From assembly GCA_002162695.1 (NCBI GenBank), contig MAAM01000004.1, positions 62,001-126,000 of the forward strand: DNA of 64,000 bases. The letters run 5' to 3'. A model generated the notes under the pieces. It ran no database searches and was not told the DNA's origin. It worked only from the letters and a program-made list of their open reading frames with translations. Position numbers and translations under genes: made by a program. Shown here one piece after another: positions 18,834 through 27,140 of this stretch (the stretch's first letter is position 1; every line of letters starts with the position of its first letter). The DNA is from Cycloclasticus sp. 46_120_T64 (lineage in GTDB: Bacteria > Pseudomonadota > Gammaproteobacteria > Methylococcales > Cycloclasticaceae).

Positions 18834-20561
18834 ATGATCGATGTAGAAAATAGCTTGCTGCAAAAGTACCCTAGGTTCCAACGCAAAAACCGCTGGATCA
18901 AAAAACCGACGATTAGTGTGTTAAAAAAATTAACACATGAAGATGAAGTTAATGCCTTTTTAAATCGTCACCAGCATTTAATGGGATTCGATTTTATCGA
19001 TCAAGTGTTCGACTATTTTAATTTTAGTTACGCGGTTTCTCATTTGGATCGGCGTAATATTCCTGCATCGGGAAGATTAGTTATTGTTGCTAACCACCCC
19101 TTGGGGGCACTTGATGGCTTAGCGTTATTAAAGCTGGTGGGGGAGGTGCGACGTGATGTGAAAATTGTCGTTAACGATGTATTAATGGATTTTAAGGCGA
19201 TCGACAGCCTGTTATTGCCGGTGGACAATTTAAATAAATCGACTCAGAAAAGCAGTATTCGGCATATTCTAAGTTGTTTAGAAAACGAACAAGCGGTGAT
19301 TGTCTTTCCTGCGGGTGAGGTGTCTAGGATTAGACCGAATGGGGTCAGAGATGGGAAGTGGAGTGCGGGCTTTTTAAGCTTTGCAAAGAAGACGAAGGCG
19401 CCAGTATTACCGGTTCACGTGGGCGCAAGGAACTCATCGCTGTTCTATAGTAGTTCGATGGTTTATAAACCCTTGTCGGGGATGCTATTGGCGCATGAAA
19501 TGTTTAATAAACACTCAAAAACGATTAATTTCCGTATTGGTGAGCCGGTTCCTTACCGGTCGATAGAAAGCCTGCCCTTAGGGAAAAAGGAGCTTAGCAA
19601 GCTACTGCGTAACGAGGTGTACCGGCTGGGTAAAGGAAAACCCACCTTACTAGCAACCGAACAGACGATTATTCACCCGCAAGATCGCTATGCACTTAAA
19701 AACGAATTAAAGCGGGCTGAGTTACTTGGGGTAACGGCGGATAATAAAAAAATATTCCTTTTTGATTACCAAGCTGATTCGGCGGTGATGAATGAAATAG
19801 GCCGTTTGCGTGAGTTAAGCTTCAGGAAAGTAGGGGAAGGAACGGGCTTGCGTCGAGATATAGATCGCTATGATACTTACTATAAACATATCGTGTTATG
19901 GGATGAGCAGGAGCTAGAAATTGCCGGTGCTTACCGTTTGGCTGAAGCAAAAAAATTACTGGAAAAGAAGAATCAGCAGGCGATATACAGTCAAGAGTTG
20001 TTTGATTATAACGCGGATCTGATAAGCCCTTATTTTGAGCAAGGGATCGAACTTGGCCGCAGTTTTGTTAGCCCAAAATACTGGGGGCGACGTAGCTTGG
20101 ATCATCTGTGGTATGGAATAGGCGCGTATTTGCAACGTTACCCAACTATTCGTTATTTATTTGGTCCCGTTAGTTTAAGCAATCGTTACCCTGAGTTTGC
20201 AAAGGCATTGATTGTGAGTTTTTACTGGCAATACTATGGGGATAAAGAAGGTTTAGCGGTCTCTAAAACCCCTTATCAAATTACCACTGAAGTGAAAGAC
20301 CAGGTGGCTGAGGTGATTAAAGGGCTGGATTACGATGCTGATTTTAAAGCCATGCGTGTACAACTTAAACATATGAATGTCACCTTGCCGACGTTATATA
20401 AGCAATACACTGAGCTGTGTGAAAAAGGCGGTGTACGTTTTATTGACTTTAATGTGGATAAAAACTTTGCGAATTGTATCGATGGCTTAATTATGACGGA
20501 TATTAGCCAATTTAAAGCAAAGAAACGTCAGCGTTATTTAGCTGAAAAAAAGCCAGAATAG
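18834..20561 (+). CDS. Two-domain acyltransferase, OlsF-type ornithine lipid synthase
   Basis: 575 residues. The N-terminal ~280 residues form a PlsC-like acyltransferase with IVANHPLGALDGLALL at residues 84-99 (catalytic His88, Asp94) and the second block VFPAGEVSRIRPNG. The C-terminal half, about residues 295-475, resembles the GNAT-type N-acyltransferase OlsB, with ELGRSFVSPKYWG and LWYGIGAYLQRYP. This order matches OlsF of Serratia proteamaculans, where the C-terminal part makes lyso-ornithine lipid and the N-terminal part adds the second acyl chain. The product would be a phosphorus-free membrane lipid. The His-to-Asp spacing is five residues, not four, as in the related haemolysin-like acyltransferases. 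No Pho box was identified upstream. Confidence 0.75.
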   Translation: MIDVENSLLQKYPRFQRKNRWIKKPTISVLKKLTHEDEVNAFLNRHQHLMGFDFIDQVFDYFNFSYAVSHLDRRNIPASGRLVIVANHPLGALDGLALLKLVGEVRRDVKIVVNDVLMDFKAIDSLLLPVDNLNKSTQKSSIRHILSCLENEQAVIVFPAGEVSRIRPNGVRDGKWSAGFLSFAKKTKAPVLPVHVGARNSSLFYSSSMVYKPLSGMLLAHEMFNKHSKTINFRIGEPVPYRSIESLPLGKKELSKLLRNEVYRLGKGKPTLLATEQTIIHPQDRYALKNELKRAELLGVTADNKKIFLFDYQADSAVMNEIGRLRELSFRKVGEGTGLRRDIDRYDTYYKHIVLWDEQELEIAGAYRLAEAKKLLEKKNQQAIYSQELFDYNADLISPYFEQGIELGRSFVSPKYWGRRSLDHLWYGIGAYLQRYPTIRYLFGPVSLSNRYPEFAKALIVSFYWQYYGDKEGLAVSKTPYQITTEVKDQVAEVIKGLDYDADFKAMRVQLKHMNVTLPTLYKQYTELCEKGGVRFIDFNVDKNFANCIDGLIMTDISQFKAKKRQRYLAEKKPE

Positions 20562-20631
20562 CGAGAAGTTAAAGGAGCGTGATCGCACAAGGATGTGCAC
20601 CTTTTTTTAGTGGTAAACCTCTTCTCGCTAT
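20558..20631. terminator. Convergent terminator region between olsF-like gene and dbpA
   Basis: Perfect 11-bp arms ATAGCGAGAAG (20558-20568) and CTTCTCGCTAT (20621-20631) enclose a second hairpin, formed by AAAGGAGCG and TGCACCTTT and followed by a run of seven T residues ending near 20608. The inner element looks like the terminator for the + strand gene; the outer arms add symmetry between two convergent genes. Confidence 0.6.
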
Positions 20632-20641
20632 TGAAGGATAT

Positions 20642-22024
20642 TTATTTAACTTTTCGAGCCTTTGCTGGGCGGCCTTTTATCTTGCCATTGGCCAAATAGT
20701 TCAGTGCTTGGCGAACGGCTTCGTGTTCCAAAGCCACATAACTAGAACGGTCGAAAATATCAATTTTGCCAATTTGTGAACCTTGTAAACCCGCGTCACC
20801 GGTTAAAGCACCCAATATATCGCCGGGGCGAACTTTATCTTTCCGCCCACCGTCAATCTGAATGGTTACCATCGGCGGATATAGCTTGAATTGGCTATTA
20901 CGATCGAGCGATAAGGGACTGTCGATTAAACAAGGTTTGTTTTGATACTGCTCAATCGCATTGACTCGAATTTGTTCATTGTTGGTGAACAAGCTCATCG
21001 CGAGGCCTTTTTCACCGGCACGGCCGGTACGACCAATACGGTGTACGTAAATTTCTGGGTCACGCGGCAGTTCGTAGTTAATCACCATTTCTAGGGATTT
21101 TATATCTAAACCACGCGCCGCGACATCGGTCGCCACCAGTACAGAGCAGCTATTATTAGCAAAACGTACCAGCACTTGATCGCGCTCACGTTGGTCTAAA
21201 TCGCCATGAATAGCGAGGGATGTAATGTCATGTTCACAAAGGAAGTCCGCCATCTCGGCACACTGTGCCTTGGTATGACAAAAGACCACCGCCGTTTTAG
21301 GTTGGTAGTGTTCAAATAAAGCCAGCAGGGTTTGGTTGCGTTCGTGTCGTTTAATTTCATAGAACAGCTGTTCTATAACACTTTCTTGGAGGTCTGATTC
21401 AACAGTGACGGTTACTGGGTCACGTTGAATAGAGCGGCACATTTGTTTAATTTCATTCGGATAGGTGGCTGAAAATAACAAGGTTTGGCGTGACTTGGGG
21501 GTTTGCTGGATAATCTCGGTCATCACATCAGCAAAGCCCATATCGAGCATTCTGTCGGCTTCATCAAGTACTAATGTCTTTAACTGATCGAGTTCTAAGG
21601 TACGTTTTTTTAAATGATCTTGAATACGCCCAGGCGTACCGACGATGATGTGGGCGCCGTGCTGCAATGAACCCACTTGTGGGCCAAAGGGTTTACCGCC
21701 ACACAGTAATACCAGTTTGATATTCGGTACGCTACGCGCTAGCTTGCGAATTTCTTTACCAACTTGGTCGGCTAACTCGCGGGTGGGGCATAAAATTAAC
21801 GCCTGAGTACCAAAAAAACGCGGGTTAATTTTTTCTAGTAAACCGATTCCAAAGGCCACCGTTTTACCACTGCCGGTTTTTGCTTGAGCAATAATATCCT
21901 TGCCCTTTAAAACATGGGGCAGACTTTGTGCCTGCACCGGGGTCATTTGTTTATAACCGAGGCTGGCTAAGTTTTTTAGCTGCGCAGGGGCTAGGGAGAG
22001 AGAAGAAAAGTCGTGATTAGCCAT
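20642..22024 (-). CDS. dbpA: DEAD-box ATP-dependent RNA helicase DbpA
   Basis: 460 residues. All helicase motifs are present: AKTGSGKTVAFG (~43-54), PTRELADQ, VGTPGRI, LDEADRMLDMGF, SATYP and HRIGRTGRAGEKG. The last ~75 residues (from KLYPPMVTIQIDGGRKDKVR) form the DbpA RNA-binding domain, with GDILGALTGDAGLQGSQIGK and FDRSSYVALE. DbpA acts in 50S ribosome assembly and binds hairpin 92 of 23S rRNA. The HopJ-family gene ends five bases upstream, so the two are likely cotranscribed. Confidence 0.95.
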   Translation of the reverse strand: MANHDFSSLSLAPAQLKNLASLGYKQMTPVQAQSLPHVLKGKDIIAQAKTGSGKTVAFGIGLLEKINPRFFGTQALILCPTRELADQVGKEIRKLARSVPNIKLVLLCGGKPFGPQVGSLQHGAHIIVGTPGRIQDHLKKRTLELDQLKTLVLDEADRMLDMGFADVMTEIIQQTPKSRQTLLFSATYPNEIKQMCRSIQRDPVTVTVESDLQESVIEQLFYEIKRHERNQTLLALFEHYQPKTAVVFCHTKAQCAEMADFLCEHDITSLAIHGDLDQRERDQVLVRFANNSCSVLVATDVAARGLDIKSLEMVINYELPRDPEIYVHRIGRTGRAGEKGLAMSLFTNNEQIRVNAIEQYQNKPCLIDSPLSLDRNSQFKLYPPMVTIQIDGGRKDKVRPGDILGALTGDAGLQGSQIGKIDIFDRSSYVALEHEAVRQALNYLANGKIKGRPAKARKVK

Positions 22025-22029
22025 AATGA

Positions 22030-22365
22030 TTATCGTTTTTCGCTGAGGGGGTTGCCGTTAAATTGAATGCCTGCCCAGCCGGATTTCATGAAATTACGGA
22101 TATTTTGGTGATCATCGCCATTGGGCGTTGCCAATACATCACGGTAATACTCTCCGAAGCAGGCCAAGGTTTCAGCGTCGCTGAAGTTGTTGAGTTTAGC
22201 GAAGGCAAATAGTTTGCAAGAGCCGTTGTTTTCACCGGCTTCATTGCGGATATTGCCGTTACTAAAGGCACTGGGTGTGAAGTCATACAAGGCTTCGATA
22301 ATGTTCATGGTATCGCTAAAAACGAGGGTCTTGAGGGCTTGGCGTAATTGTTCAACTGAGTGCAT
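22030..22365 (-). CDS. HopJ type III effector family protein
   Basis: 111 residues, the normal length for the HopJ family, with FSDTMNIIEALYDFTPSAF at residues 17-35, NEAGENNGSCKLFAFAKL and FGEYYRDVLATPNGDDHQNI. The family is named from a Pseudomonas syringae gene but is widespread in free-living gammaproteobacteria. It has no secretion system here, so a virulence role should not be assumed. The function is unknown. It sits between efpL and dbpA, 37 bases after the former, in a translation-related cluster. Confidence 0.88.
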   Translation of the reverse strand: MHSVEQLRQALKTLVFSDTMNIIEALYDFTPSAFSNGNIRNEAGENNGSCKLFAFAKLNNFSDAETLACFGEYYRDVLATPNGDDHQNIRNFMKSGWAGIQFNGNPLSEKR

Positions 22366-22402
22366 GGTCGGTTCCTATAGGTGTTACGGTCGGCGAAAGG
22401 GC

Positions 22403-22969
22403 TTAGCCGCGGGAGATGAACTTCCTATTGGAGGTGTTCACTTTAACATTCTCGCCGTTATCGATATATTCGGGCACTTGTATTTCTAAGCCGGTGCTCA
22501 AGGTTGCAGGCTTGGTACGAGAGGTCGCGGAGGCACCTTTCAGGCCGGGGGCGGTTTCTACAATTTGTAGGCTAATGCTAGCCGGTAGTTCAATGGCGAC
22601 GAGTATCTCGTCCAATAAAATACCCACAATGCCTTCCAAGCCATCGCTTAAATAACAAATATGTTCTTCAATGTCATCGTTATCTACGGTGTATTGGTCG
22701 TAGTTTTCAATATTCATGAAGGTATAACTATCGCCGTCTTGATAGCTATATTGAATTTTCACCCGTTCGCAATCGAGGTCTTTTAGGAAATCATCGCCTT
22801 TGAATGAATCATCCCTTTTTTGTTTGGTTTTTAAGTGATTAAACCGTACCTTGTATAAGGTGGATGCACCGCGTGATGATGGGTTGCGGACTTCAATGTT
22901 TTTTACCACATAAGGTTCGTCACCCACTTCGACGATCATTCCGCATTTTAAATCACTGGCTTTAGGCAT
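22403..22969 (-). CDS. efpL: Elongation factor P-like protein EfpL (YeiP)
   Basis: 188 residues with three beta domains as in EF-P. The N-terminal loop reads SSRGASTLYKVRF (~31-43), which has the Arg typical of the EfpL/YeiP subgroup instead of the modified Lys of EF-P. The C-terminal part has the family block LQIVETAPGLKGASA and PATLSTGLEIQVPEYI. EfpL helps ribosomes past proline-containing and other slow motifs. True EF-P and its modifying enzymes are not in the window. A -10-like TATAAT lies upstream (23007-23012). Confidence 0.9.
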   Translation of the reverse strand: MPKASDLKCGMIVEVGDEPYVVKNIEVRNPSSRGASTLYKVRFNHLKTKQKRDDSFKGDDFLKDLDCERVKIQYSYQDGDSYTFMNIENYDQYTVDNDDIEEHICYLSDGLEGIVGILLDEILVAIELPASISLQIVETAPGLKGASATSRTKPATLSTGLEIQVPEYIDNGENVKVNTSNRKFISRG

Positions 22970-23006
22970 GGTTTATCCTGATCTTGCTAAGTTCTAAGTG
23001 GGCGCA

Positions 23007-23012
23007 ATTATA
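23007..23012 (-). promoter_or_regulatory. Candidate -10 element of efpL
   Basis: The minus strand reads GGCGTATAATTG, with TATAAT ending 37 bases before the efpL start. The -35 region is not clear. The position in the 104-base gap after yaiI supports a promoter for the efpL-hopJ-dbpA group. Confidence 0.45.
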
Positions 23013-23073
23013 CGCCAACAACTTAGCTAGGCTTATGTTTTATAGTGGCTATTTACGCCTATTAGACCTTGTG

Positions 23074-23526
23074 TCAGCGTTGGGCGAGTAGCCTATCGAG
23101 TTGGTTCGCAAAGGTCTGTTTATCGGTGTTATTTAACGGTGCTGGACCACCAGTTTGAATCCCGCTGGCACGCATAGTTTCCATAAAATCACGCATATTG
23201 AGGCGGTCTTTTATATTCTCTGTGGTGTATAACTCGCCACGTGGGTTAAGCGCGATGCCACCCTTTTCAATTACATCGGCGGCGAGGGGAATATCAGCGG
23301 TAATCACCAAATCGCCGGCTTGCAGACGTTTAACAATTTCATTATCCGCCTCGTCATAACCTTGGGTGACGCGTAAAAATGAGATATAGGCCGATGGGGG
23401 GATGCGAATCGCTTGGTTAGCCACCAAGGTGGTTTGCATCTGGGTACGTTCGGCAGCACGAAATAAAATATCTTTGATGACGCTTGGGCAGGCGTCGGCA
23501 TCGACCCAAATGGTATTTAGTGACAT
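23074..23526 (-). CDS. yaiI: YaiI/YqxD family protein (DUF188)
   Basis: 150 residues. It has the family signature [20 protein letters not shown] at residues 5-24, [29 protein letters not shown] in the middle and [14 protein letters not shown] near the end. The fold is PIN-domain-like and the acidic residues could bind metal, so a nuclease activity has been proposed for the family but not shown. It starts three bases after the symporter stop, so it is the last gene of the symporter operon. Confidence 0.92.
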   Translation of the reverse strand: MSLNTIWVDADACPSVIKDILFRAAERTQMQTTLVANQAIRIPPSAYISFLRVTQGYDEADNEIVKRLQAGDLVITADIPLAADVIEKGGIALNPRGELYTTENIKDRLNMRDFMETMRASGIQTGGPAPLNNTDKQTFANQLDRLLAQR

Positions 23527-23529
23527 AGT

Positions 23530-25362
23530 TTAGTGATCCTGAGCCGCAGTGGCGGCGTTGGGTAGGCGAATTCGTTCGATCATATCTTGTACGTTTTGTG
23601 GTGGTGCTGGGGTAATACTGGAGACGCAAAATGCCACGCTGAAGTTCAATAACATGCCAACCACTCCAATACCTTCTGGTGAAATGCCAAATAACCAATT
23701 ATCGGCTATATTGGCGGCCATCGGCGGCATAAAAATGCCCTTGAAATAGACGATATAGCCCAAGGTGAAAATAAGCCCGCTGAGCATACCAAAAATAGCG
23801 CCGTATTTATTGACCCTTTTACTAAAAATGCCCATGATCAGCACCGGAAATAAGGATGAGGCGGCGAGGCCGAAAGCGAAAGCTACCACCTGTGCGACGA
23901 AGGCCGGCGGGTGTAGGCCGAGATAGCCGGCGATAAGAATGGCGAAGGCTGCGGTGATGCGGCTAGCGCGTAACTCGGCTTTTTCACTGATGCTCGGCAT
24001 GAAGGTGCTTTTTAGCAGGTCATGCGAAATACTGGCGGAAATCACCAGCAATAAACCGGCGGCGGTCGATAAGGCGGCGGCGACCCCACCGGCGGCAATT
24101 AACGCGATCACCCAATTGGGTAGTTGGGCAATTTCTGGGTTGGCGAGCACCATGATGTCGCGATCAATATAAATTTCATTGGCAAAAGGGGCGCCATTGA
24201 CCGCTTCCCCGGCCGAGGGGTTAATGGTGAGTCGTTCACCTAACTGACCGTGTTTATCGGCGTCAAAAACGGGTTTGCCATTACCGGCGAAGGCATTCCC
24301 TGCCGCGTATTGTAATTTGCCATCGCCATTATGGTCGAACCACGCCAGTAAACCCGATTTTTCCCAAGTTTGGAACCAGCTTGGCATCTCTTGGTATAAA
24401 ACGCCGTTATTATCGGCACCGTTAACGCTGTTGATGATGGTTAAGCGGCTCAGTGAACCGACCGCGGGTGCGGTGGTGTATAACAAGGCGATAAAGATCA
24501 GCGCCCAGCCGGCCGATTTTCTTGCATCGGATACTTTAGGCACGGTAAAAAATCGTACTAAGACGTGTGGTAAACCGGCGGTACCAACCATCAAAGCGAG
24601 AGTAATCGCCATTACGTCAATCATCGATTTATCATTAAACGGTTCGGTGTAGCTGCTAAAACCGAGGTCGATCAGGGTTTTATCGAGAGCGTCGAGTAAA
24701 AAACCGGAACCGTCGCTCATTTGGCTGCCGAATGCGAGCTGGGGGATTGGGTTGCCGGTGAGCTGTAAGGCCATAAAAATGGCTGGAACCGAATAGGCGA
24801 ACATCAAAACGATGTATTGGGCGACTTGGGTATAGGTGATGCCCTTCATGCCGCCGATCACCGAATAAATAAACACGATACCCATGCCGAGGTAGAGGCC
24901 TTGCTCAATCGGCAGTTCTAAGAAACGTGAAAATACGATGCCTACACCCCGCATTTGCCCGGCCACGTAGGTGAAAGAGATGAAAATTAAGCAGAGTACC
25001 GCGATAACACGCGCGGTTCTGGAGTAATAACGTTCGCTAATAAATTCGGGCACGGTAAATTTGCCAAATTTGCGTAAATACGGCGCGAGTAACATCGCCA
25101 GTAATACATAACCGCCCGTCCAGCCCATTAAGTACATGCCAGATTCATAACCGAGATAGGAAATAAGGCCGGCCAAGGAAATAAATGAGGCGGCGGACAT
25201 CCAGTCGGCGGCGGTGGCCATGCCATTGACCACGGGCGGTACGCCTTTGCCTGCGATATAAAAATCGCCGGTGGTTTTTGCTTTAGCCCAAATGGAAATG
25301 GCGATGTAAAGTGCGAAGGTCGCGCCGACGACCCAGTAGGTCAAGATATCTAAGGACATCAT
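23530..25362 (-). CDS. Sodium:solute symporter, VC_2705 subfamily (ActP-like)
   Basis: 610 residues, SSS family, with about 13 membrane helices. The start SLDILTYWVVGATFALYIAI is followed by FYIAGKGVPPVVNGMATAAD and WMSAASFISLAGLISYLGYE, the typical SSS helix 2-3 region. Between two helices (about residues 340-410) there is a soluble insert with FDHNGDGKLQYAAGN, which looks like a calcium-binding EF-hand loop lacking its final Glu. The neighbour DUF4212 protein is the known small partner of this subfamily. Related transporters take up acetate or other short organic acids; the substrate here is inferred only. Confidence 0.88.
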   Translation of the reverse strand: MMSLDILTYWVVGATFALYIAISIWAKAKTTGDFYIAGKGVPPVVNGMATAADWMSAASFISLAGLISYLGYESGMYLMGWTGGYVLLAMLLAPYLRKFGKFTVPEFISERYYSRTARVIAVLCLIFISFTYVAGQMRGVGIVFSRFLELPIEQGLYLGMGIVFIYSVIGGMKGITYTQVAQYIVLMFAYSVPAIFMALQLTGNPIPQLAFGSQMSDGSGFLLDALDKTLIDLGFSSYTEPFNDKSMIDVMAITLALMVGTAGLPHVLVRFFTVPKVSDARKSAGWALIFIALLYTTAPAVGSLSRLTIINSVNGADNNGVLYQEMPSWFQTWEKSGLLAWFDHNGDGKLQYAAGNAFAGNGKPVFDADKHGQLGERLTINPSAGEAVNGAPFANEIYIDRDIMVLANPEIAQLPNWVIALIAAGGVAAALSTAAGLLLVISASISHDLLKSTFMPSISEKAELRASRITAAFAILIAGYLGLHPPAFVAQVVAFAFGLAASSLFPVLIMGIFSKRVNKYGAIFGMLSGLIFTLGYIVYFKGIFMPPMAANIADNWLFGISPEGIGVVGMLLNFSVAFCVSSITPAPPQNVQDMIERIRLPNAATAAQDH

Positions 25363-25613
25363 TAATCGTCGACCTGGTATTTTTTATCGAGCGCATCCAT
25401 TTTTTTGATGTAATAAAAAATGAGTACAACGAAGGCGATGATCGAACCTTGTTGCGCAAACCAAAAACCTAACTTGAAACCGCCTAGTTGGATCAGGTTG
25501 AGTGGTTCCACCCAGAGAATGCCGCAGCCAAAGGAGACAATAAACCAAACCAGCAGTAATTTTAAAATAAGGCGGATATTTTCGGCCCAGTATTTGTCGG
25601 TATCAGCGTGCAT
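25362..25613 (-). CDS. DUF4212 small subunit of the sodium:solute symporter
   Basis: 83 residues with two membrane helices (about 17-37 and 50-70). KYWAENIRLILKLLLVWFIV and the FWFAQQGSIIAFVVLIFYYI region are the family hallmarks. It shares one base with the large subunit's start, indicating translational coupling. AGGAG lies seven bases before the ATG on the minus strand. A weak -10 (TATGCT) may lie near 25690. The 257-base gap beyond (25614-25870) holds no gene that I can support. Confidence 0.88.
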   Translation of the reverse strand: MHADTDKYWAENIRLILKLLLVWFIVSFGCGILWVEPLNLIQLGGFKLGFWFAQQGSIIAFVVLIFYYIKKMDALDKKYQVDD

Positions 25614-25870
25614 GCTGCTCTCCTTTAGCGGCGTTGGCCAGTCGATGAACCTGGCCGGTTAGAATTATTTTTATGGAGGATACCTTAGCATAACTACTGC
25701 GCTTGAGAATATGCTGTCGCTGAAAGCGGCTGCTGTTGGTGCAAAGAGTTTAAAAGGTCCGAAGTGTTTTATCGGCTAGGATTTGCCAATTTACAGGAGT
25801 AATCAGCGCTTTTTGCTTAATGTCTGTTTTGCTTGCGCTACGCTACGTAGCTAGCTCTTTAGCTCAGCTG

Positions 25871-27130
25871 TTAATGGTAAAACTTGATGCAATTCTTGCC
25901 GCTATTTTTTGCAGCATACATCGCGGTATCGGCTTGTTTAAATAGCTCTTCTGGGTTCAGCGTATCACTTTCAGTGAAAAAACTAACACCTAGGCTGGCC
26001 GATACCTTGGTTTCTATGCCATCTACGTTTACCTGGGAGGCGCAGGCTTGTAATAAACGCTGTAAAGTAGGTTCACAGTCGCTTTGCTGGTTTAAGCCGG
26101 TGAGTAGGACAATAAATTCATCACCACCGATGCGGGCAACGGTATCGGTTTCACGCACGAGATTTTGTAGTTTCTCTGCCAGAGCCACCAGTAATGTGTC
26201 TCCTTGGTCATGACCGAATTTATCATTCACCGCTTTGAAACCATCTAGATCAAGATAGACTACCGCCAAAGGTTTGGCGTCTCGACGCACCCGTGCCATG
26301 GCTTGTGTTAGTCGATCCTTCAGCAGCGCACGATTAGCCAATTTTGTTAAAGCATCGTGGCTGGCGGCATATTCTAGCTGTTGTTTTTGTAATTCGCTCT
26401 CGGTGATATCAGACAGTAGGCCGATATAATGAGTGATCTCGTCATTTTCGTTATACACCGCGCTGATGGTCAATTGGATGTAGAACTCTTCGCCATTTTT
26501 GCGTGTGCTATGAATGTCGCCTCGCCATTTTTTTGCTTGATAAATTGATTGCCAAGCTTGTTGGTTATCAGCAAAGAAGAAGTGACGGGCGTGCCGATGC
26601 AGTGATTCCTCACGGTTATAGCCGGTGATATCGCTATAGGCTTGGTTAACATCAATAATGACGCCCTGCTGGTCGGTGATGATGATTCCCTCTAAGGCGT
26701 GAGTGAATACCGACGCGGCTAACTGTGCATCGGCTAGAGAGCGTAGGCGCTCTAGTTGTAGTTTGATGACGCGCTGAGCGACCCTCAAACGCGCTTGTAA
26801 TTCGACTTTTTTGAAGGGTTTGGAGACAAAATCATTGGCCCCTGATTCAAGCCCAGCGGCGATGTCTTCGGCTTGATTGCGGGCGGTTAAAAGGATGATA
26901 TACGGTGGGTTATCGGTGACTTGTTGACGGATTCGTTGACAGAGTTGTAAACCATCTAAGCCGGGCATTTCCCAGTCGAGTAATAAAATGTGTGGGGGGT
27001 CGTCTTGTTGCAGACAAGCCCAGGCGGCGTTACCGTCATCGGCGAGGCAGGGTTGAAAGCCCCATTCAAGGGTCATCGCCTGTAAAATGCTACGAATAGT
27101 CAGGTCGTCATCGGCAATTAAAATTTTCAT
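25871..27130 (-). CDS. Response regulator diguanylate cyclase (REC-PAS-GGDEF)
   Basis: 419 residues. The receiver domain is at ~1-120, with phosphoacceptor Asp in LLLDWEMPGLDG near residue 52 and the KPF motif. A PAS domain is at ~140-255 (FTHALEGIIITDQQGVIIDV). The C-terminal GGDEF domain has an intact catalytic ARIGGDEFIVLL near residue 333. An inhibitory RxxD site (RETD) sits exactly five residues before GGDEF, so the enzyme should make c-di-GMP and be limited by it. The gene starts ten bases after the stop of the hybrid kinase, so that kinase, through its Hpt domain, is the obvious phosphodonor. Confidence 0.93.
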   Translation of the reverse strand: MKILIADDDLTIRSILQAMTLEWGFQPCLADDGNAAWACLQQDDPPHILLLDWEMPGLDGLQLCQRIRQQVTDNPPYIILLTARNQAEDIAAGLESGANDFVSKPFKKVELQARLRVAQRVIKLQLERLRSLADAQLAASVFTHALEGIIITDQQGVIIDVNQAYSDITGYNREESLHRHARHFFFADNQQAWQSIYQAKKWRGDIHSTRKNGEEFYIQLTISAVYNENDEITHYIGLLSDITESELQKQQLEYAASHDALTKLANRALLKDRLTQAMARVRRDAKPLAVVYLDLDGFKAVNDKFGHDQGDTLLVALAEKLQNLVRETDTVARIGGDEFIVLLTGLNQQSDCEPTLQRLLQACASQVNVDGIETKVSASLGVSFFTESDTLNPEELFKQADTAMYAAKNSGKNCIKFYH

Positions 27131-27140
27131 GTTTGTTTTC

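Noticed and set aside
22030..22365. HopJ-family gene as a secreted virulence effector
   Set aside because: The family is common in non-pathogens, there is no type III secretion gene in the window, and the context is translation-related.
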